From the NCBI GenBank assembly GCA_029851415.1, contig CM056742.1, positions 112,098,246-112,162,245 of the forward strand: a stretch of DNA of 64,000 nucleotides. The letters run 5' to 3'. This DNA comes from Eretmocerus hayati. Lineage: Eukaryota > Arthropoda > Insecta > Hymenoptera > Aphelinidae. Below are positions 57,915 through 64,000 of the stretch, piece after piece (the first letter of the stretch is position 1; each line of letters starts with the position of its first letter). Under the pieces are notes generated by a model that saw nothing but the letters and a program-made list of their open reading frames with translations, was not told where the DNA came from and did no database searches. The position numbers and the translations under genes were made by a program.

Positions 57915-59005
57915 TAAAAATCAATATTTGACAAAAGGTCCTGATCTGGCGATATATTTTGGAATGGATCCAACGATGAGCTTGATTGTTCATCAGACTC
58001 AGGAATTTGGGGTGAGAAGACGTGCACCGACTTTGCGATCTGAAATGGTCTTGGTGACACAGAAATCTCATCAGAAAAATTGCAAAGATCAGCGCTCTCA
58101 GGAAATTTATCCGAATCATCAGAATTATTCGATGAAAGGGGATGATTAGTCTGAATATTGCTATCGATCGTGTGATCGGAGAATAAAATTGAATTTGAAT
58201 TGACAAGCTGCGTGCTCGGAAAAACAGGCGATCATGACGCTGAATTTCCGTAATTGAGCACATTGCAAGTCTTTTCATTATTGACAGTAGCACAACGTAT
58301 ATTGGACTGATTGCTCGCTTTAAGATCTCGCTCGCAAGTCGCAAGTGCTAAAGTGTCATTTTTCCACCTTTCGATATTGGCAGAAGTGGGTAAATTCTGA
58401 CATCCATTGTCAGCTGGATATGTTACACTGGAATTCTTCTGCTGCACGGGAACGGTGGTGTTGGGTGCGCGCGCCTATGTCTCACTTATTTCTTTAAGAA
58501 GTAACGCACTCTGGACACTGACAATAAAGCCACTCCGTATCGCGTCACGGTGTAGTCTAAGCGCAATATCACACATGGAACTCTCATTCTCTACAAAATC
58601 ATCGATCACATACTGGCCAATCAAACGCCGCATCAATCGCTGATGATTGTTGAAAAAACTATCAAATTTCAGCTCAAGCTTTGCGAGCGCAACTCGAATT
58701 TCATCCTCAGAGAGGTTACAAATCCAATTGGACCACGTGAGAACTTGATTACTCGAAAGATTATTAGGAGACATCATGGAAATATGTTTAAGATACTCCT
58801 TCAATCACGAAAAAGAGAAATGAGGTTTTGAAATTTTCCAAGTTACTTTTGTAAATGCTTCATCAGTAGAACTGTTCGCTTTAGATTTGACCGTGCTCCT
58901 AGCATCAAACAAAAGACGAAGTCTTATAGTCAATGACTGAGGAAAAAACTGTGCCCACGGATGAAGACCAAATGAGCTGTATAATGACACGGTACAAATT
59001 TGGAG
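57915..59005 (-). pseudogene. LTR-element ORF, first half (gag-like)
   Basis: One minus-strand frame runs from the codon after a TAG at 59006-59008 to 57915, broken only by TGA (58805-58807), TAG (58475-58477) and TGA (58232-58234). Order: YSSFGLHPWAQFFPQSL, then NWICNLSEDEIRVALAKLEL with a following basic QRLMRRLIGQYV, which looks like the SAP-like helix pair found near the N terminus of Gag in many insect Ty3/gypsy elements; next TSANIERWKNDTLAL and a Ser/Asp-rich acidic stretch. No ATG start is evident; the start may lie upstream or be lost. The low number of disruptions fits a young element mobilised in trans. The gag assignment rests on position and this one motif. Confidence 0.55.
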
Positions 59006-59008
59006 CTA

Positions 59009-60689
59009 GCAGTCAATTGATTCAACTAAGATGTTCATAATCGAGGAAGGGATGAACAAACTCGATTGAGTATTGGTTCATCTCATGAACAGCATCAGTC
59101 CGAAATTTAGATTTATTTTACGGGGAAAAATCGGGAGTTCATTATCAGAGAATTCTTATAGGCATTAGGATAAAAAACTTTTAGGCCTGTTATGAGTATG
59201 AGCCTTCTAAGAGTCAGTTTGGACAAAAATTTGCTAAACTTTGAAAATGTCTGATTATTTGTGATTTTTTCAATAATCTTTTCTTTGAAAAATTTACGCC
59301 GGGTGGATTCCTATAGAGCTACGCAATTTGTTCGAATTCTTCAAACGATGAGTTGAGAAATATTGCGTAAAAGCACTTCGCGCAGCTTATTTTATCATAA
59401 CCGACGCTAATTCAGGCAAACACACAATAACGCGATGCTAGACTTCATGATAGTTATTATATCTACATACATCCAGTATATTCCAAGAAAGACCATTTCA
59501 ATCCATAAGAAATTATTGAAGGTCAATTATACCATGATTTAGAATTTTTGAGAATTTTTTGGTCAAAACGATCAATTTCCCATGGTAAATGAAAAATTTG
59601 TCACCGAAATTGTCATAAACAATCGGATTTTGCGATGCACGAGTGTGCTAGAGTCATCGATATTTCAATGTATTTATGAAAGAAATTTCAAAATTTTATA
59701 CATTTCTCAGAAAAAAACTGTCGAGATACGACCAAGTGACTCAATTTGCATAAAGTATAGTCAAATAGACAAAATCAATAATTATAATTGTGCACAAAAC
59801 AAACGAGGACAATGTCCAGAAGTTACTAGCCATTGGCCGATTTTTCCAGATTTTCAAAAAGCACAAGAATCGCAATCAGTATCTAAACACACATCACAAC
59901 ATCTTTGTATATCTATATACATCACTGAGTTTCGCTCGCAAATTATTTGTGCCTATCCACGCACGCTACACACATACACATACGTGTTGCACATATGACC
60001 ACTGGTCATCGATGGCCAATCAAGCAAGGCAAGAGAGAAAATTTTCGAAATATTACGCCAGCGCGTCTGTCTCTCTCGCACTCACGCATTCAAAAATCGA
60101 ACCCAAAGATAAGCTTGGCCGATCGCGGGCGGCAGCAAACGCTCGCTGTAAACAATGACTATATATGGCGCGCGAGCTGTTGTGTTGCGGCCCTATAGCA
60201 CGGGACGCCAAAATGTCGCGAGAAGTTATCTGAATATTTTTAAGGTTCTACAAATCAGACCAAAAACTTCAGGAAATGATCAAATTATGTGCATTTAAAT
60301 ATTAATTGAGCACTGAGATTTTGCACATAAAAAATGAGCCAAGTGCATCAAATGATGAGGAAAAAATTCGAACGGACAAGTGTTTAATATGAGGACGTGA
60401 AAAATTTTGTACAGCGAGTCAACCGACGCGCGAGCAATAGACTCGTCCACACGCCTAAGTCGGAGCGCGATGGAAAAGTATTGCCCAGCACGCATAACAT
60501 GGCTAACTCATTCAGACCGCGCACTGATTTTTTCACACTGCATTCACTAATACACTTACAATTCAATATACACACAAAGCAACATTAGAGTGCTACTCTC
60601 TCCAAAAATCAGAATTTGAACTTGGGCAATATGACGTTTTGCCAACTTGATGCACAATTTTTTACACTGATTTTACTTGAACTCACGGC
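59009..60689 (-). other. Element leader between PBS and gag-like frame
   Basis: Long 5' untranslated region in the minus orientation. Plus-strand frames up to 138 codons (59582-59998) have no recognisable domain and run antisense to the element. CACACATACACATACG-type simple sequence lies near 59970. Confidence 0.5.
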
Positions 60690-60707
60690 ACCATTAGTCG
60701 GGCGCCA
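60690..60707 (-). promoter_or_regulatory. Primer-binding site
   Basis: TGGCGCCCGACTAATGGT on the minus strand, directly after the 5' LTR. It begins with TGG as PBSs complementary to a tRNA 3' CCA do. The matching tRNA was not identified. Confidence 0.8.
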
Positions 60708-61482
60708 TGTGACGGTTTTGGTGACTCGTCACTTGCAGGCAAAGCCTGCTTTCATTTGAGAAGCTCACGGAGTGAGCAACTGCTGTAATTGTTCGAGAAA
60801 TCAGGAGAGGGGAGCACTGAATGAGCACACACTCGATCAAAATAAGAAACAAACGGGCATTTATTAAAGAAAACTATTTACAAGTCGGTCCGCTGACCGT
60901 TACGGTGAATCCAGCCCGAGCACGATTATCGAGGGCACGTTTAGGGAAAAATACAATCTATAAGCCCAGAAAGAGGAGAGAGAGATTTGCGAGAGGCACT
61001 TACAGAATAAATGGCCTTGACGCAGGATGATCACTCGACCTCAGATCGCGCACCGGCCCTCGCAGCTCACGGCGATCAGGCAGCTCGCAATTGTCCCAGA
61101 CGATGGTGATTTTGGTCATCGACCACGGCACAGAGTATATAAAATGCACGCACCGGAGCCCCGGCTAAATCATGCCAAGGACGGGCTCCGGGCGGCGTGG
61201 ACAACGCGCACGATAAGCTCGATAGGCGCGTGCGAGCGCTCCGAAACGTCGCGACGGAATGTACAGTAAAAGGTTGCTGGCCGGAGCAGCATTGGCTTGC
61301 GCCAGGGACGGCTCAAAATATGGGGCGCGCGGGCCCTAGTACGGTGCCATCTCTCTGTCTCTCTCCCTCTTACCTGCGTTTGATATGCAGCAACCCTTCA
61401 CGTGCTTGGGCTATAACATAAAATTTTATTAGTACAATATTCGGTCTAGTAAGAGAGGAGACGAACTGACTCGGCCGTCGCA
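60708..61482 (-). repeat. 5' LTR
   Basis: 775 bp, collinear with 54146-54920 without gaps. In the minus orientation it is followed by the PBS. Contains a TATATAAAA-like string near 61136, as does the other LTR. Confidence 0.92.
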
Positions 61483-61927
61483 AATTTTCCATTATATTTT
61501 GGATGATTTTTTGGAGGAAGCTTTTCGAAAGGATTCGAGCCATCTAGTCTGAGGTTTTTTCGATGATATCTATCATTTGGTTGAGACAGAATTTTGATGG
61601 AGTAGGTTTAAAAAGGCTCAAAAAGAAATTTTTGGTGAAAATTTTAATTTTTTTGAAAATTTGAGATCTGTAGAGGTTAACATTTCGGTATTAACCAATC
61701 GATAGATCTCGCAGAAAAAATCATAGTTTAGGTCATTAAGATTGAGATGAATGAGTCATAAAGGAAGGTAGGCGGAAAGATTGAATATTGAGAAAATTTT
61801 CCATTATTTTTTGAATTATTTCTTGGAGGAAGCTTTTTAGAAGGATTCGAGCCATCTACTCTGAGGTTTTTTCGATGATATCTATTATTTGGTTGAGACA
61901 GAATTTGGATGCAGTAGGTTCGAAAAG
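61483..61927 (+). repeat. ~310-bp satellite array, middle part
   Basis: Continues the monomer cut at 54145 (TTTTCCATTAT...GAGGAAGCTTTT) and includes one full further monomer, with GAGATCTGTAGAGG and GAGGAAGCTTTTTAGAAGG in register. Ends at about GGATGCAGTAGGTTCG, where the tRNA-like cluster begins. Confidence 0.8.
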
Positions 61928-62128
61928 TACATTTAATGAATGAATTTATCGGTCTTTCGAGCCACTTATAATCGTCGCGCTCGGGCGACGATCACAGTTT
62001 GACAAATGTCAAACTGCGACCTTCGAGGCTCCGCTTTTTATAGTGGCTGCATCACGAAGGGATTTTCCATTTTTTTTGGATTTTTCAATTTTTTATTGAA
62101 TGATTGGCCAAGAGATGAAAAAATTCTT

Positions 62129-62201
62129 CCTCGGGCGGGACTTGAACCTCGCAATCTCTGGTACTCCGGACCGGCGCCTTAACCAATTAGACCACCGAGG
62201 C
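62129..62201 (-). other. tRNA-like sequence, unit 1
   Basis: Minus strand: six of seven acceptor pairs (GCCTCGG against CCGAGGA), T at position 8, D-arm with TGGTCTAATTGGTTAAGG (A-box), and AGGTTCAAGTCCCGC (B-box). The anticodon loop CCGGAGT lacks the usual U33, and the T-stem needs a bulged A, so a pseudo-tRNA or Pol III promoter is likelier than a functional tRNA. Confidence 0.6.
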
Positions 62202-62548
62202 GATTGCGAATTCACTCGCTCGGGGAAGCCTTCTCTCATCGCTTGTGCCAATCTTTCGATGCGGTCAATCAAGGAACCATGACCATTCAAATATGCGAAC
62301 TATACCGATAAGGTAGATCTCATAGATATTTTGACTCTATCGCTCGGTTTGATGAAATACATTTGATGAATGGATTTATCGTTCTTTCGAGCCACTTATA
62401 ATCGTCGCGCTCAGGCGACGATCACAGTTTGACAAATGTCAAACTGCGACCTTCGAGGCTCCACTTTTCATAGTGGCTGCATCACGAAGGGATTTTCTAT
62501 TTTTTTTGGATTTTTCAATTTTTTATTGAATGATTGGCCAAGAGATGA

Positions 62549-62631
62549 AAAAATTCTTCCTCGGGCGGGACTTGAACCTCGCAATCTCCGGTACTCCGAA
62601 CCGGCGCCTGAACCAATTAAACCACCGAGGC
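62549..62631 (-). other. tRNA-like sequence, unit 2
   Basis: Same structure as unit 1 with several changes (AATTGGTTCAGGCGCC, GAACCGG), located in the second ~420-bp unit. Confidence 0.55.
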
Positions 62632-62989
62632 GATTGCTAATTCACTCGCTCGGGGAAGCCTTCTTTCATCTCTTGTGCCAATCTTTCGATGCGGTCAATC
62701 AAGGAACCATGACCATTCAAATATGCGAATTATACCGATAAGGTGGATCTCATCGATATTTCGACTCTATCGCTCGATTTGATGAAATACATTTAATGAA
62801 TGAATTCATCGTTCTTTCAAGCCACTTATAATCGTCGCGCTTAGGCGACGATCACAGTTTGACGAACGTCAAACTGCGACCTTCGAGGCTCCACTTTTCA
62901 TAGTGGCTGCATCACGAAGGAATTTTTTATTTTTTTTTGGTTTTTTCAATTTTTCATTGAAAGATTGGCCAAGAGATGAAAAAATTCTT

Positions 62990-63062
62990 CCTCGGGCGGG
63001 ACTTGAACCTCGCAATCTCCGGTAATCCGGACCGGCGCCTTAACCAATCAGACCACCGAGGT
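62990..63062 (-). other. tRNA-like sequence, unit 3 (cut at the inversion point)
   Basis: A- and B-box retained (CTGATTGGTTAAGGCGCC; AGGTTCAAGTCC). The 5' acceptor strand reaches the inversion breakpoint at 63063. Confidence 0.55.
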
Positions 63063-63396
63063 ATAGAAAATTGAAAAATCCAAAAAAAAAAAATAAAAAA
63101 TCCCTTCGTGATGCAGCCACTATAAAAAGTGGAGCCTCCAAGGTCGCAATTTGACATTTGTCAAACTGTGATCGTCGCCTGAGCGCGACGATTATAAGTG
63201 GCTTGGAAGAACGATAAATTCATTCATCAAATTGATTTCATCAAATCGAGCGATAGAGTCAAAATATCTATGAGATCTACCTTATCGGTATAATTCGCAT
63301 ATTTGAATGGTCATGGTTTCTTGATTGACCGCATCGAAAGATTAGCACAAGCGATGACAGAAGGCTTCCCCGAGCGAGTGAATTCGCAATCGCTTC

Positions 63397-63470
63397 GGTG
63401 GTCTAATTGGTTGAGGCGCCGGTCCGGAGTACCGGAGACTGCGAGGTTCAAGTCCCGCCCGAGGAAGAAT
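63397..63470 (+). other. tRNA-like sequence, inverted unit
   Basis: CGGTGGTCTAATTGGTTGAG and GCGAGGTTCAAGTCCCGCCC on the plus strand. Here the anticodon stem pairs fully (CCGGT against ACCGG). Confidence 0.58.
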
Positions 63471-63726
63471 TTTTTCATCTCTTGGCCAATCATTCAATAA
63501 AAAATTGAAAAATCCAAAAGAAAATGATAAATCCCTTCGTGATGCAGCCACTATAAAAAGCGGAGCCTCGAAGGTCGCAGTTTGACATTTGTCAAACTGT
63601 GATCGTCGCCTAAGTGCGACGATTATAAGTGGCTCGAAAGAACGATAAATCCATTCATTAAATGTATTTCATCAAATCGAGCGATAGAGTCGAAATATCG
63701 ATGAGATCTACCTTATCTGTATAATT

Positions 63727-63866
63727 TGCATAGGTTTAAAAAGGCTAACAAAGGAATTTTTAGTGAAAATTTTGATTTTTTTGAAAATTTGACATCTGTA
63801 AAGATTAAATGAAATTTCGGTATTAACCAATCGATAGATCTAGCAGAAAAAATCATAGTTTAGGTG
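63727..63866 (+). repeat. ~310-bp satellite array, right part
   Basis: Resumes in register with 61927 (AGGTTTAAAAAGGCTAAC, GAAAATTTGACATCTGTAAAG, GAAATTTCGGTATTAACC) and stops near 63866, after which the sequence is unassigned. Confidence 0.75.
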
Positions 63867-64000
63867 ACTCAATTTGTTGTCAGAGTGTGTTAGAAAAAGA
63901 TATTTATGTATTAAAAGTCGAAATCTGAGCACTTTTGTTTCAAAAAGCCCGTGGATCAAATTTGACTGGGAGCCGAAAGGTTCCAAATCACTGGGCTCTC

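Larger units (their letters stand above)
54146..61482 (-). mobile_element. Structurally complete LTR retrotransposon without recognisable pol
   Basis: Two 775-bp LTRs (TGTGACGG...CCGTCACA/CCGTCGCA) lie in direct orientation at 54146-54920 and 60708-61482. A 4-bp duplication AATT flanks them (54142-54145; 61483-61486), and the neighbouring satellite monomer near 53831 shows the empty target AAAAATTTTCC. On the minus strand a PBS (TGGCGCCCGACTAATGGT, 60690-60707) directly follows the 5' LTR and a purine tract (CTGGGGGAGGGG, 54921-54932) directly precedes the 3' LTR. The interior of 5.8 kb has one long gag-like frame and no RT, RNase H or integrase motif. The 4-bp TSD suggests a Ty3/gypsy-type integrase acting in trans. 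Confidence 0.9.
61928..63726. repeat. Cluster of ~420-bp units with tRNA-like promoters, 3 forward + 2 inverted
   Basis: Units start near 61940, 62350 and 62770 in one orientation (CGTTCTTTCGAGCCACTTAT, CACAGTTTGACAAATGTCAA, GGCTGCATCACGAAGG), then from 63064 the series is inverted (a partial and one full unit to 63726). The flip occurs at ACCACCGAGG, inside the tRNA-like part of unit 3. Each unit also carries a hairpin CAGTTTGACAAATGTCAAACTG. TAGGTT on both sides (61914-61919; 63731-63736) may be a target duplication. Confidence 0.8.

Noticed and set aside
57793..58344. 183-codon minus-strand frame rich in Ile/Leu/Arg
   Set aside because: It overlaps the better supported gag-like frame in another phase and runs into the TIR of the insertion; treated as a shadow.
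58900..58990. SSFGLHPW in the LTR-element frame, reminiscent of the TatD nuclease motif GxHP
   Set aside because: No other TatD metal-binding residues follow and the context is an LTR retrotransposon.
1..64000. CRISPR arrays, operons, ribosome binding sites or rRNA genes
   Set aside because: None seen; repeat spacing and content are those of eukaryotic satellites and transposons.

Overview
This window is eukaryotic nuclear DNA, most likely from an arthropod and probably an insect. The evidence is the absence of dense bacterial ORFs, an AT-rich background, and a transposon mix typical of arthropod genomes: BEL/Pao, a Penelope-like element, pogo/Tigger, hAT, TTAA-flanked (piggyBac-like) MITEs, Tc1/mariner-like foldbacks and a non-LTR retrotransposon. 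The species cannot be named from sequence alone. Nearly everything that can be recognised is mobile or repetitive. The only credible host coding sequence is a Gly/Arg-rich terminal exon at 47132-47591.

Layout. 0.4-2 kb: diverged ~175-bp satellite, a 690-bp foldback and a tRNA-like sequence. 2.2-10.1 kb: a degenerate BEL/Pao retrotransposon on the minus strand, split by a 3.7-kb element with long terminal inverted repeats and TA target duplication (3603-7304, which itself holds a 5'-truncated non-LTR element) and by a second insertion (about 7385-8148). 11.4-13.1 kb: a TA-flanked foldback, then the satellite of the first kilobase in the opposite orientation. 13.7-22.4 kb: a Russian-doll nest. 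A palindromic TTAA-type element is split by a 7.3-kb inverted-repeat element, which holds a 1.07-kb TIR element and a 3.9-kb palindrome; the palindrome contains a Penelope-like element with inverted pLTRs and a 793-bp insertion. 23-30.6 kb: inverted pLTR pair, three large palindromes, ~305-bp tandem repeats and a 702-bp long-TIR element with a 9-bp target duplication. 31.4-43.7 kb: TTAA MITEs (isolated, nested and in a tandem chain), two pogo/Tigger derivatives, a hAT-type element and a 2-kb long-TIR element. 44-53 kb: the emptiest part, with the Gly/Arg-rich exon and a second copy of a 0.64-kb dispersed repeat. 53.7-64 kb: a ~310-bp satellite array invaded by a structurally complete LTR retrotransposon (54146-61482) and by a cluster of ~420-bp units carrying tRNA-like promoters.

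The nesting gives a relative order of events. In several places (BEL pol, the dispersed repeat, a palindrome arm, the LTR element's ORF) taking out the inserted element with one copy of its target duplication restores the reading frame or matches an empty paralogous copy, so those boundaries are well supported. The most unusual item is the LTR element: LTRs, PBS, PPT and TSD are all visible and the LTRs are about 96% identical, but its interior shows no recognisable protease, reverse transcriptase, RNase H or integrase. It carries one long gag-like/unknown frame interrupted by four stops and one insertion.
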